The notes beneath the pieces were generated by a model that did no database searches, was not told where the DNA came from, and saw only the letters and a program-made list of their open reading frames with translations. A DNA stretch of 64,000 nucleotides from JAWCQZ01 sp038869515 [NCBI: Halobacteria archaeon] (GTDB lineage: Archaea > Halobacteriota > Syntropharchaeia > JACQPP01): assembly GCA_038869515.1 (NCBI GenBank), contig JAWCQZ010000003.1, forward strand, positions 193,808-257,807, in the 5' to 3' direction. Shown one piece after another: positions 7,900 to 15,857 of this stretch (position 1 is its first letter; every line of letters starts with the position of its first letter). The translations under genes were made by a program, and so were the position numbers.

Positions 7900-10415
7900 G
7901 GCCTCAACTCCGCGCGGCTCTCGACCGCGGCCAACCCGCCGGGCTGCAACGCGAACTGGACGGGGTGGTGCTCCCCCCTGAGCCAGAGTTGCAGAAGGTC
8001 GTCGTAGTGCGGGCTGCTGAAGTCGCCCCGCTGTCCCCCGGGGATGACCGCGAGGCTGCGCGACGGGTCGGCGATGTCCACCACCATCCGCCACGAGGCG
8101 CTCGCCACCGCGTCGCGGGAGAAGCCGCTCCCGGGGGGGAAGAACTCGAAGTCCGGAACCGACGGGGGCAGTTCGGAGAGGATGGCGATGGGGACCGGCG
8201 TGAGGAACCAGCCGCCGATGGAGAAGGGCCCGCGGCCGAGCCCCTTGATTCCGGAGATGTGGGCCACCCGGAAGGACCAGGCGCGCTCCCAGGTCCACGC
8301 ATCCATGTCGGGCCCGAACCTCTCCTCCAACCCCTCCACCGCCTCCGCGAGGGCCATCACGAGGAGGTCGTCCCGGGTCTCCCGCTGCGGGGTCCAGGCG
8401 AGGTCGAACCAGCGGGAATCGGGCTCGGTCTTCGCGAGCTCCTCGGTCCGGTCGATGGCGGGCTTCTTGAACGCTGCGGTGAGGCCCGCCGCGACGTAGT
8501 CGTCGGCCCAGGTGAGGTTCCAGAGGGCCTTCATCGTGTAGCCGTAGAGGGTGGGGGCGACCAGGGGGGGGAGCATCTCCCCGCCCCAGTTCCGCAGGTG
8601 GACCACCGCCCGGTCGAGGGGCGGGGTGCGCAGGGCGGGGCGGGAGTCGTAGGCCGCGACGATCAGGCGGCCGAACTCGCGGCCGTCCACCGCGGTCCGG
8701 TCGAACTGGGCTTGCGCCAGGGTCTGGAGGGTGTGGGTCCGGTTCGCCAGCAGTTCGTGGATGCGCCGGGCCCGGTAGTTGTCGGCGAACTCCCGGCCCA
8801 AGTCGGCGCAAGGCCCCGAACCCGACAGCTCGGAAGTCCCCGGATTCGAGGGTTTGGGGCCTTGTGAGGTCCCGTTCGGGAGGCAGTATTCGTAGCCCCG
8901 GGCGGGCATCTGGTTCGCGCTGACCAGATAGCCCTGGCGCGGGTTGACGGCGTGGGGGTAGGCCTCAAGGGGGACGTAGCCGACCCAGTCCTCCTCGGTC
9001 AGGGCTGAGCCGTTCACGGGCAGGCTCCCGTCGTGGCCCTTGCGGATGGGGTAGGCCCCGGTGACCCAGAGGGCGATGGTCCCGTCCCGGTCGCCGTAGA
9101 CGATGTTCTGGGCGGGACACTTCCAGTGGCGCAGCCCCTCCTGGAAGTCGGTGTGGTTCCGGGCGCGGGCGAAGAGGAGGAGGGCAAGGCCCTCGTGGGT
9201 GGGCTGGTAGCAGGTGGCCCGGACCGCGAAGGTCTGGTTGTAGCGGGTGAGGAGCGGCCCGTGGACCGTCTCGCGGATGGTGAGCGGCACGTCGGGCTTT
9301 CCGCGGACCTTCACGGTCTCGGCCCAGGTCTTGGGCTCCAGCCATTCGCCCCGGTGGAGGTAGCGCCCCCCGCCGTCCCAGGAGTAGCGGTAGAGGTCGG
9401 TGACGTCCGCGCCCGTGGTGGTCATGGACCAGGCGACGCGGTCGTTGAACCCGATGATGGGCACGGGGAGGCCGGGGCCGGTGATGCCGTAGACGTTGAC
9501 GCCCGGGTAGACGATGTGGGCCTCGTACCAGAGGGGGGGCAGCTGGATGGGGAGGTGGGGGTCGCCCGAGAGGAGGGGCGCCCCCGTATTGGTCATGCCG
9601 GGCCCCACGACCCAGTTGTTGGAGCCGACGAAACGGACGGCCCCGGTGGAGGGGCTGGCGTTCTTCCGGCCCGCTCCTGGAACCCCGGGCGGCGGCCACT
9701 CCTCGTCCGGGATGATGGGGATGGTGATGCGGTTGTCGGCGGGGAAGAGTTCGCCCCAGACCGTCTCGGCCCCGAAGGCCTGGACGATGGCCTCGTTCTC
9801 CAGGTCGTTGAGGCCCGCGGAGAGAAGGTAACCCACAATCTTCCCCATGCCGAGGGAGTCGACAGGGGTCCAGGGCTCGGGACGGAGGCCGAGGAGCTTG
9901 AGTTCGGTGGGGAGGCGGCTGTCGGGGAGGCGCTCGAGGTAGCCGTTGACGCCCCGCACGTAGGCCTCCAGCAGGCGGCGCTCCTCGGCGGAGGCGTCGG
10001 CCCATGAGGCCTCGGCGGCGCGGCGGACCCCGATGGTGCGCATGAACTTGTCCAGTTCCACGGTGGCGTTGCCTGCGACCTCAGAGAGCCGGCCCGAGGC
10101 GGCCCGCCGCTGCATCTCCATCTGGAAGAGGCGGTCCTGGGCGTGGACGTAGCCGAGGGCTGAGATGGCGTCCTCGTCCTTCGAGGCGAAGATGTGCGGG
10201 ATGCCGTAGGCGTCGCGGGCGACGGTGACCGGGGCGGAGAGGCCGGGCAGCGTGAACGTCCCGCTCGCGGGCTCGTCGGGGGCGGCGAAGATGCCGGTGG
10301 CGGGGCTGAGGAGGGGGCCGAGGGCGGAGGGGAGGGGCCCGAGGGGAATCGAGAGGGCCGCGAGCAGGAGCAGGAGTCCTCCGGCGGCGGCCAATGTCCG
10401 GGCCCGCGGGTCCAT
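7896..10415 (-). CDS. Penicillin acylase family Ntn hydrolase
   Basis: An 839-residue precursor of the penicillin amidase (S45) family, which cleaves amide bonds such as those of beta-lactam side chains, N-acyl-homoserine lactones or other N-acyl compounds. An N-terminal hydrophobic segment (about 10-30) directs it to the membrane or outside. The alpha-chain hallmarks DAYGIPHIFA and YVHAQDRLFQMEMQRR are followed by the maturation site VGSNNWVVG; Ser265 would become the N-terminal nucleophile of the beta chain after self-cleavage. GDPHLP and a late PGGQRGDFSSPHYDDLL segment are also family-typical. The substrate cannot be told. A TATA box at 10434-10445 sets a leaderless start at 10415. Confidence 0.93.
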   Translation of the reverse strand: MDPRARTLAAAGGLLLLLAALSIPLGPLPSALGPLLSPATGIFAAPDEPASGTFTLPGLSAPVTVARDAYGIPHIFASKDEDAISALGYVHAQDRLFQMEMQRRAASGRLSEVAGNATVELDKFMRTIGVRRAAEASWADASAEERRLLEAYVRGVNGYLERLPDSRLPTELKLLGLRPEPWTPVDSLGMGKIVGYLLSAGLNDLENEAIVQAFGAETVWGELFPADNRITIPIIPDEEWPPPGVPGAGRKNASPSTGAVRFVGSNNWVVGPGMTNTGAPLLSGDPHLPIQLPPLWYEAHIVYPGVNVYGITGPGLPVPIIGFNDRVAWSMTTTGADVTDLYRYSWDGGGRYLHRGEWLEPKTWAETVKVRGKPDVPLTIRETVHGPLLTRYNQTFAVRATCYQPTHEGLALLLFARARNHTDFQEGLRHWKCPAQNIVYGDRDGTIALWVTGAYPIRKGHDGSLPVNGSALTEEDWVGYVPLEAYPHAVNPRQGYLVSANQMPARGYEYCLPNGTSQGPKPSNPGTSELSGSGPCADLGREFADNYRARRIHELLANRTHTLQTLAQAQFDRTAVDGREFGRLIVAAYDSRPALRTPPLDRAVVHLRNWGGEMLPPLVAPTLYGYTMKALWNLTWADDYVAAGLTAAFKKPAIDRTEELAKTEPDSRWFDLAWTPQRETRDDLLVMALAEAVEGLEERFGPDMDAWTWERAWSFRVAHISGIKGLGRGPFSIGGWFLTPVPIAILSELPPSVPDFEFFPPGSGFSRDAVASASWRMVVDIADPSRSLAVIPGGQRGDFSSPHYDDLLQLWLRGEHHPVQFALQPGGLAAVESRAELRP

Positions 10416-10433
10416 CCCGAGGAGAGCCGGGGG

Positions 10434-10445
10434 GGATAATAAATT
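10434..10445 (-). promoter_or_regulatory. TATA box of the Ntn hydrolase gene
   Basis: On the minus strand AATTTATTATCC lies about 25 nt before the ATG at 10415. Confidence 0.65.
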
Positions 10446-10454
10446 GACCCGGTT

Positions 10455-11588
10455 TCACGCGGGCGACAGAACTCTGAGAACTTCGTCCTTGCTCAGCTTC
10501 GAGCTCAGGCGGGGCAGCCGGCTGCGCCCCTTGGTCCCCTTGCCGGTGAAGCCGACCTGGACGAGGTCGAGGCTCTCGAGGCGCTTCAGGGTGTCGTGGA
10601 ACGAGGTGTATCCGAGGCCGGTCTCCGCCTGGAACCTCTTCTGGAGGTCCCCCGCCCGCGCCTCGTTCTCGGCGATGAGGCGGAGGAGCACCTTCTCCTC
10701 CTTCCGGAGCCCCTGGAGGAGGGAGGAGGTCCGCAGGGCCCGGCTCTTGGTGAAGGCGTCCTCCACGTCGGCGACCTCGACCTTGCGGCGGGCCTGCGAC
10801 TCGGCCCGGAGGGCGGAACGGCGGAGGAGGTCGATGCCGACCCGGAGGTCGCCGGCGTCTGTGGTGACGTCGACGACCCGCTCCAGGACCCCGTCGGGGA
10901 GGGCGCCGGGGAAAAAGCCCTCCTTCACCCGCATCCCGAGGATGTCGCGGACCTGGTCGCGGGTGTAGCGGGGGAAGAGAATCTCCTCCGGGACGAAGAC
11001 CGAGGCCACGGGAGCGTCGAAGGGGTAGTCGAGCCGCTCGCCGGAGTAGATGGCGACGACCCCGACCACGGCGCCCTCCTGGACCTCGTGGGCCCGCAGG
11101 AGGGCGTTCAGGACGGCGTCCACCTCTTTCTCCCGGAAGAGGTACTGGATGTCGTCGAGGGCGACCACCATCGATTTCTTCTCCTCGGCGAGGCGGCGGG
11201 CCACCCGCTCGAACAGTTTCTGGAACGAGTAGCCGCTGTGGGGCGGCATGTGGCCGAAGAGCGCCTTGAACATGTGGGAGGCGACGAGGTAGCGGGTCGC
11301 ATTCACCTGGCAGTTCACGTAGACCGGGACCAGCCGCGTGCTCTCCTCCTCCAGCTCCTTGAACAGGGTCCGCACCACCGTGGTCTTTCCGGTGGCCACG
11401 GACCCGACGAGGAGGGAGTTCACGGGCCGCCCCTGGCCGAGGGCCGCGGGGCGCAGGGCGAATGCGAGGCCGTCAATCTGGGAGCCCCGGTGGAGGATTT
11501 CGCTCCGGTCATCGGGGAGGAAAGTGGGGTCGAAGAGCTCCGGCCGCCGGAACAGGGTCTCGTCCCGCATCAAAAGAGACTCGGTCAT
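10455..11588 (-). CDS. cdc6: Orc1/Cdc6 replication initiator
   Basis: A 377-residue AAA+ protein that binds origin repeats and helps load MCM. Walker A is GSVATGKTT (about 62-70) and Walker B is MVVALDDIQYL (about 140-150), followed by the lid region and a C-terminal winged helix (about 290-370, TGLGYTSFHDTLKRLESLDL). An in-frame extension to 12368 would cover the OGG gene antisense; the ATG at 11588 is chosen because a TATA element (CCTTTAAGA, minus) lies 25-33 nt upstream. It is divergent from the OGG-type glycosylase across 148 bp. Archaeal cdc6 genes often sit beside an origin, but no clear ORB array is visible here. Confidence 0.93.
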   Translation of the reverse strand: MTESLLMRDETLFRRPELFDPTFLPDDRSEILHRGSQIDGLAFALRPAALGQGRPVNSLLVGSVATGKTTVVRTLFKELEEESTRLVPVYVNCQVNATRYLVASHMFKALFGHMPPHSGYSFQKLFERVARRLAEEKKSMVVALDDIQYLFREKEVDAVLNALLRAHEVQEGAVVGVVAIYSGERLDYPFDAPVASVFVPEEILFPRYTRDQVRDILGMRVKEGFFPGALPDGVLERVVDVTTDAGDLRVGIDLLRRSALRAESQARRKVEVADVEDAFTKSRALRTSSLLQGLRKEEKVLLRLIAENEARAGDLQKRFQAETGLGYTSFHDTLKRLESLDLVQVGFTGKGTKGRSRLPRLSSKLSKDEVLRVLSPA

Positions 11589-11612
11589 CGGTGAGAGAGG
11601 CGGCGGATGGGG

Positions 11613-11621
11613 TCTTAAAGG
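11613..11621 (-). promoter_or_regulatory. TATA box of cdc6
   Basis: The minus strand reads CCTTTAAGA about 29 nt before the cdc6 ATG. The rest of the 148-bp divergent region holds AT-rich bits (AATATTG near 11622, a T6 run near 11689) but no convincing repeat array. Confidence 0.6.
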
Positions 11622-11736
11622 AATATTGTCAGAGAGTGCGAAGGTTCCCGATGCGAATTTCTCCGTGACAGGCTTTCGCCGGTTCGGATTTTTTCCGCCG
11701 GACGAGGGGCTTTTTCCATGGCGGGAAGTCTCACGG

Positions 11737-12591
11737 ATGGAGATTCCCCTTCCCGGGCCGCTCGACCTGGATGGGACGCTGACGTCGGGCCAGGCGTTCC
11801 GCTGGCGCAAGGAGGATGGATGGTGGCGGGGCGTCGTGGGCCCCCACCGGCTCGCCCTGCGGGCCGCGGGAGGCCGCCTGGAGGTCGAGAGTTCCGGGCC
11901 CCCGGACCTGGCGGCGCGATACCTCCGCCTCGACGACGACCTCGTCGCTGTCCACCGCACCCTGGAGGCCGACCCGAAGCTGCGGCCGCTCCTGCCGGCC
12001 CACCGGGGGCTCCGGCTCCTGCGCCAGGAGCCGTGGGAGTGCGCGGCCTCATTCATCTGTTCGGCCTGGAAATCCATCCCCGCCATCCAGAGGGCGGTGG
12101 AGGCGCTCTGCGAGCGGTTCGGGCAGGTTTCGGATGACCGAATCCGTGGCTTCCCGACGCCGGAATCCATCGCCCGCGCCTCCCCAGCCGCCCTCCGGGC
12201 GTGCGGCCTCGGATACCGGGCGCGGCTGCTCCGGGAGGCTGCGCGGCAGGTGGCCGAGGGGTTCTCGCTGGACCTCGCGCCCCTGCCAACCGAGGAGGGG
12301 CGGAAAAAAATCCAGGAACTCTGCGGTGTGGGGCGGAAGGTCGGCGACTGCATCCTGCTCTTCTCCATGGACCACCTCGAGGTCTTCCCGGTGGACGTCT
12401 GGGCCGCGCGGGCGCTGGCGGAGTTCTACGGCGACCTGCTGCCCCGGAAAGTGCGGCGGGCCGCGGCGGAGGGCGAAATCACCGGGCCGGTCTACCGGGC
12501 GCTGTCGGGGTTCGCCATGGAGAGGTTCGGGCCGAATGCGGGGTATGCGCAGCAGGTGCTCTATGTGGAGGTCCGGAAGAGGAACCGATAA
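11737..12591 (+). CDS. ogg: 8-oxoguanine DNA glycosylase, OGG1-type
   Basis: A 284-residue base-excision repair enzyme that removes 8-oxoguanine opposite C and has AP-lyase activity. The N-terminal OGG domain has the family pattern LTSGQAFRWRK. The helix-hairpin-helix GPD module is clear: LCGVGRKVGDCILLF supplies the catalytic Lys201 and FPVDVW supplies Asp220, aligning with GVGTKVADC and VPVDVH of human OGG1. The EPWECAASFICS segment is also typical. The ATG at 11737 is chosen because the family start (short strand before LTSGQAFRW) follows it directly; an upstream GTG in the same frame is possible. Confidence 0.92.
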   Translation: MEIPLPGPLDLDGTLTSGQAFRWRKEDGWWRGVVGPHRLALRAAGGRLEVESSGPPDLAARYLRLDDDLVAVHRTLEADPKLRPLLPAHRGLRLLRQEPWECAASFICSAWKSIPAIQRAVEALCERFGQVSDDRIRGFPTPESIARASPAALRACGLGYRARLLREAARQVAEGFSLDLAPLPTEEGRKKIQELCGVGRKVGDCILLFSMDHLEVFPVDVWAARALAEFYGDLLPRKVRRAAAEGEITGPVYRALSGFAMERFGPNAGYAQQVLYVEVRKRNR

Positions 12592-12631
12592 GCCCGGGGA
12601 CGGGTCATCTTCAGGATGAGGAGGCGATTCC

Positions 12632-12912
12632 GTGGCCGCAGAGCGTGTCCTGCCACCTGACCAGCTGCGGGTCCCGGTGGCCGCGGTCGATGGTTTCTAC
12701 GGGGCGGGCGCGTCTACGCCACCGTGGGCGCCTTCTCGCGAAACCAGTATGCGGAGCCGCGGGCCACCCGGGACCTGGACTTCCTGGTGTCCTCCAGAGA
12801 CCCGGCGAGGCTCCGCGCGGCTCTCCTGCAGGGGGATTCTACCGGGTGCTGCTGCCCCCCCTCGACCGGCGCGCGCCCAACACGCCGACCGTTTTCCGCG
12901 CGAGGAGAGGGT
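12632..12912 (+). pseudogene. Nucleotidyltransferase-like gene remnant, two frameshifts
   Basis: Three short pieces in three frames read on from one another. The frame open from 12632 gives VAAVDGFYGAG; after a one-base slip near 12710 the next frame gives VGAFSRNQYAEPRATRDLDF followed by LVSSRDPARLRAALL; after another slip near 12832 the third frame gives GFYRVLLPPLDRRAPNTPTV. The TRDLDFLV core is the acidic active-site motif of small nucleotidyltransferases (MNT or AbiEii-like, often toxin-antitoxin parts). No single frame covers the domain, so it is a decayed copy. The remaining bases to 13156 hold no gene, only a palindromic element. Confidence 0.65.
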
Positions 12913-13021
12913 GGAACCTTCAAGAGACTGTGCAGGGATGCCTGGGCGGGAATGGAGTGGTCGGCCCCTGGAACCCGTCAAAACCGTGAGGTGCTACGCC
13001 GGAACTACCTTCCGCCGATCG

Positions 13022-13056
13022 CAGAACTCGCGCGAGCGCAGCGAGCGCGAGTTCTG
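13022..13056. repeat. Palindromic element, GCAGAACTC family
   Basis: Perfect 12-bp arms, CAGAACTCGCGC (13022-13033) and GCGCGAGTTCTG (13045-13056), enclose GAGCGCAGCGA. It lies between the nucleotidyltransferase remnant and the 3' end of the GT2 gene. Copies with the same outer arms are at 13915-13956 and 55904-55949. Confidence 0.8.
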
Positions 13057-13156
13057 TCACGCTGGAGCCACGCCAGCCCCCGTTCTGGGCTCGGCCCTGG
13101 GGGCTCCTCCGTGGGTATCTCGGCGGCTCACGACAGCAGGAAGCCAAGGGCGGAGC

Positions 13157-13876
13157 CTATCGAATGGGCCTGTATCCCCCGAGGCTCCCGAACGCGCCGC
13201 CGAGGGTCAGGACCTTCATGTAGTTCGCGGCCCAGACGCTCGCCGTCCGCGCGATGCCCCACCCCTCGATGCGCCGGGGGCTCGTCATCACCAGGGTCGA
13301 GGACATGAACCGGAACCGGCCGAACCTGCGGAGCCTCCGGGCCAGCTCCACGTCCTCCGCGATGGTGAGCTTCTCGTCGAAGCCCCCGGCGGCCTCGAAG
13401 GCCTCCCGGCGAGCCGCGAAGCAGACCCCGGAGGAGTGGGGGGAGCCCGCCAGGATGGCGGTCCGGAAGTAGTTGTTGATGAACCAGAAGAGGAGGAAAT
13501 CCTCCAGGTCGGCGCTCACGGGGAGGATGGGGCAGGTGGCCCCCGCGACCCGCGGGTTCGAGAAGGTCCGCTGGACGGTGGTCAGGAGGTTCTCTTTCGG
13601 CCAGGTGTCGGCGTCGAGGAAGAGGAAGACCCGGCCCGACGCTGCCGCGGCGCCCTCGTTGCGGCCCGCGGCGGGGCCCGGGCGCCGGACCCGAACCACC
13701 TTGTCGGCGTGCTTGCGGGCACGGGGAACAGTGTCGTCGGCGCTCCGGTAATCCGCGACGATGACCTCGTAGGGCTTCGGGAATGCCTGGACGCGGATGG
13801 CCTGGAGGGTGGGCTCGATGTATTTTCCCTCGTTGCGGGTGGGGACGATGACCGAGACGGCGGGGCGGGATGGCAT
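13157..13876 (-). CDS. GT2-family glycosyltransferase
   Basis: A 239-residue GT-A fold glycosyltransferase. It begins VSVIVPTRNEGKYIEPTLQA and has the metal/nucleotide-sugar motif in VFLFLDADTWP, a GAAAASG loop, and the later acceptor-side motif FDEKLTIAEDVELARRLRRF (an ED motif). Hydrophobic stretches in the second half (DFLLFWFINNYF and the last 30 residues) suggest membrane association, as in dolichyl-phosphate sugar synthases, but donor and acceptor are unknown. A TATA-like CCCTTTATGGC (minus, near 13897-13907) precedes the ATG. It is flanked on both sides by palindromic elements. Confidence 0.85.
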   Translation of the reverse strand: MPSRPAVSVIVPTRNEGKYIEPTLQAIRVQAFPKPYEVIVADYRSADDTVPRARKHADKVVRVRRPGPAAGRNEGAAAASGRVFLFLDADTWPKENLLTTVQRTFSNPRVAGATCPILPVSADLEDFLLFWFINNYFRTAILAGSPHSSGVCFAARREAFEAAGGFDEKLTIAEDVELARRLRRFGRFRFMSSTLVMTSPRRIEGWGIARTASVWAANYMKVLTLGGAFGSLGGYRPIR

Positions 13877-13914
13877 CGAGAGAATAGCACAGCTCCTGCC
13901 ATAAAGGGAACACC

Positions 13915-13956
13915 GCAGAACTCGGCCCGAGCCGAAGGCGAGGGCTAGAGTTCTGC
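13915..13956. repeat. Palindromic element, GCAGAACTC family
   Basis: Outer arms GCAGAACTC (13915-13923) and GAGTTCTGC (13948-13956) enclose a second imperfect stem (GGCCC with GGGCT) and a GAGCCGAAGGCGAG core. It lies between the start of the GT2 gene and the 3' end of the DRG-like gene. Confidence 0.8.
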
Positions 13957-13994
13957 GCCCCGCGCCCGCCGTCGCATCGCGAGCGGGCGCGGAG

Positions 13995-14717
13995 TCATTT
14001 CGTCACCAGCGTCACCTGGTCCCCCTCCGCCAGCCGGTGGTCGAGCCCCACCCGCTGGTCGGGGTGGCGGGCCGACGGGCCCCGGAGGAGGGCGTAGCGG
14101 AACTCCTGCTCCATCGTGGTGTGGACGGCCCGGCAAAGGTGGCGCAACGTGGCTCCGGCCGGGAGGACCATGGGCCGCGGTGACACCTTGCCCCGCTGGG
14201 GGCGGAGGAAGACACGGATGAGGCCGAGGCGCTGCCACATCTCCCGGACGAGGGGCCCCCGGGCCCACGAGGAGGGGGTGACGGCCCTGTCCCGGAACGC
14301 CTCGGGGAGCCACTGCCGGGCGGCAGGCTCTTCCAGGAGGATGAGGCCTGCCCGCATGACCAGGTTCGCGATTTCGGTGTGGGGGTAGGGGAACCCGACC
14401 AGTTGGAGGGAGGCCCCTTCGAGGCTCATGGTCCCCACCGCCGCTCCCTGCTTCCGCCCCGCGTGGCTGCAGAGCGTCTCGACCCGCCGGTCGGCCCCCG
14501 CCCCGAGGACGAGGACCGTGGCGTCCCCCGACTTCTCCACCAGCGGCTTCCCCGCCCGAGCCTGCTTCGACTTCTTCCTCTCATGCTCCACTTGCCTCTT
14601 GAGTTCGGCCAGACGGCCCCGGAGGAGGAGGAAGTGGCCCTCCGTGGACTTGTTGTATTTCATGGTCCGGAGCTCCCGCTCGATTTCGGCGATTCGCTCC
14701 TGGATTTTGGAACCCAT
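13995..14717 (-). CDS. DRG-like protein with degenerate GTPase core and TGS domain
   Basis: A 240-residue protein that follows the plan of the DRG (developmentally regulated GTP-binding) family without its GTPase motifs. Residues 1-55 form the DRG-type helical N-terminus (KIQERIAEIERELRTMKYNK, then STEGHFLLLRGRLAELKRQ). Where DRG has GFPSVGKST this protein has LGAGADRRVETL (71-82); the DxxG switch is replaced by VGFPYP and no NKxD is present, so GTP binding is unlikely. Residues 166-240 are a well conserved TGS domain (IRVFLRPQRGKVSPRPMVLP, then GPSARHPDQRVGLDHRL). DRGs act on ribosomes; here a ribosome or RNA-binding role without GTPase activity is an inference. The histone gene is 46 nt upstream. 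Confidence 0.82.
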   Translation of the reverse strand: MGSKIQERIAEIERELRTMKYNKSTEGHFLLLRGRLAELKRQVEHERKKSKQARAGKPLVEKSGDATVLVLGAGADRRVETLCSHAGRKQGAAVGTMSLEGASLQLVGFPYPHTEIANLVMRAGLILLEEPAARQWLPEAFRDRAVTPSSWARGPLVREMWQRLGLIRVFLRPQRGKVSPRPMVLPAGATLRHLCRAVHTTMEQEFRYALLRGPSARHPDQRVGLDHRLAEGDQVTLVTK

Positions 14718-14763
14718 CAGAAGGCCGGTGCGACCGCTGTTTCAAACTTTCTGGGCGGGCTCC

Positions 14764-14994
14764 CTAAGTGCCGCCCTGCCGTCGCAGGGTCTCGGCCGCG
14801 AGGCGGATGTCCTCCGCCTTCACCGTCTTGCGCTTGGCGTGGAGGGTGAGTTTGGCGGCTTCCAGGGAGACCTTCTCGCCATGCTTCTCCAGCTCCTCCC
14901 GGAGCGCGGCGGTGGCGTCCTCCCCCACCCGGTCGGCCTTCCCCAGCTCCTTGATGATGCGGGCCACGGGGGCCAGAGGCAGAATCCCGCCCAT
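14764..14994 (-). CDS. Archaeal histone
   Basis: A 76-residue histone-fold protein. LPLAPVARIIKELGKADRVG is the first helix and loop, followed by the long central helix (AALREELEKHGEKVSLEAAK) and the basic loop with last helix (HAKRKTVKAEDIRLAAETL). The length and the lack of tails match HMf-type histones that dimerise and wrap DNA. A strong TATA box (CTTTATAAGG, minus, 15019-15028) overlaps the pyrK stop codon and places the start of transcription just before the ATG at 14994. Confidence 0.93.
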   Translation of the reverse strand: MGGILPLAPVARIIKELGKADRVGEDATAALREELEKHGEKVSLEAAKLTLHAKRKTVKAEDIRLAAETLRRQGGT

Positions 14995-15018
14995 GGCGCC
15001 CCTCTTTGTCCGCCCGCT

Positions 15019-15028
15019 CCTTATAAAG
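15019..15028 (-). promoter_or_regulatory. TATA box of the histone gene
   Basis: CTTTATAAGG on the minus strand is centred about 30 nt before the histone ATG and overlaps the TAA of pyrK. Confidence 0.75.
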
Positions 15029-15857
15029 CCCCGTGTGGGAATCGGACCCGTCTCCCCGCCGCGTCCCGCCAGAAGACCCCGAATTCGGTCCTTTGGAGCT
15101 CAGTCCCCCGGAACACCGGCCCCTCGACGCAGACCCTCCTCCCCGCCAGGTCGCACGAGCCGCAGAGTCCGATGCCGCACTTCATGATTCGCTCCACCGA
15201 CAACTGGAGGCGCCCCGCGTGGCGCGTCCCCGCCTTCCGCAGGAGGGCCCCGAGCATCGCCTCGGGGCCGCAGGCGTAGATCTGGTCGTAGGCGCCCGGG
15301 TCCACCAGGTCGGTGACGAGGCCCCGGCGGCCCGCGGAGCCGTCGTCGGTAGCGACCCGGACCGGCCCGGCGCGCCGGAAGAGCCGGAGGAGGGTGAGGG
15401 AGCCCCGGCTCCGGGCTCCGACGAAGGACTCGACGCGGAGCCCCCGGCGGCGCGCGCGGGCGGCGAGGAAGGCGAGCGGGGGGGTTCCGATGCCGCCGGC
15501 CACCAGCCCGATTTTCCGCCCCCGCAACTCGAAGGGGCGGCCGAGGGGCCCACGGATGCCGACTCTGTCTCCGGGCCGCAGGCTGCAGAGGGCCCGCGTC
15601 GCCTCCCCGACGGCCTTCACCGTCATCGAGCCCGGGTCGGTCAGGCTCATGGGGACGTCGTCCACGCCGGGAATCCAGGCCATGACGAAGTGGCCCGGGA
15701 GCGCCCCGGGGACCTCCGGGCGGAAGCGGAGGGTCGCGGCGTCGGACCCTTCGCGGAGAACGCGGGCGATGGTGGAGATGACCGGGCGGGTTAAAGGATG
15801 CTTTTCTCCAACGCCGTCCTCGGCCTCCGGCCTCCGGCCGGCGGACGATTTACGCAC
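15021..15857 (-). CDS. pyrK: Dihydroorotate dehydrogenase electron-transfer subunit
   Basis: A flavoprotein with a [2Fe-2S] cluster that passes electrons from PyrD to NAD. In the 278-residue reading, residues 25-115 form the FAD-binding barrel (SLTDPGS, GDRVGIRGPLG), followed by a nucleotide-binding segment (GLVAGGIGTPPLAFLA) and the cluster motif MKCGIGLCGSCDLAGRRVC (Cys-x4-Cys-x2-Cys-x7-Cys). The start shown is a GTG at 15857 overlapping the pyrD stop by 8 nt. The first 20 residues are charged and poorly conserved, so a downstream start near residue 16-25 is possible. Confidence 0.9.
   Translation of the reverse strand: MRKSSAGRRPEAEDGVGEKHPLTRPVISTIARVLREGSDAATLRFRPEVPGALPGHFVMAWIPGVDDVPMSLTDPGSMTVKAVGEATRALCSLRPGDRVGIRGPLGRPFELRGRKIGLVAGGIGTPPLAFLAARARRRGLRVESFVGARSRGSLTLLRLFRRAGPVRVATDDGSAGRRGLVTDLVDPGAYDQIYACGPEAMLGALLRKAGTRHAGRLQLSVERIMKCGIGLCGSCDLAGRRVCVEGPVFRGTELQRTEFGVFWRDAAGRRVRFPHGAL

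Noticed and set aside
10469-10495. CAGAACTCTGAGAACTTCG near the cdc6 3' end as another palindromic element
   Set aside because: The arms do not pair well and the stretch codes for the conserved winged-helix end of Cdc6.
12201-12989. Open frame covering the end of the OGG gene and beyond
   Set aside because: Wrong frame for the glycosylase; only its last part (from about 12832) matches the nucleotidyltransferase remnant.
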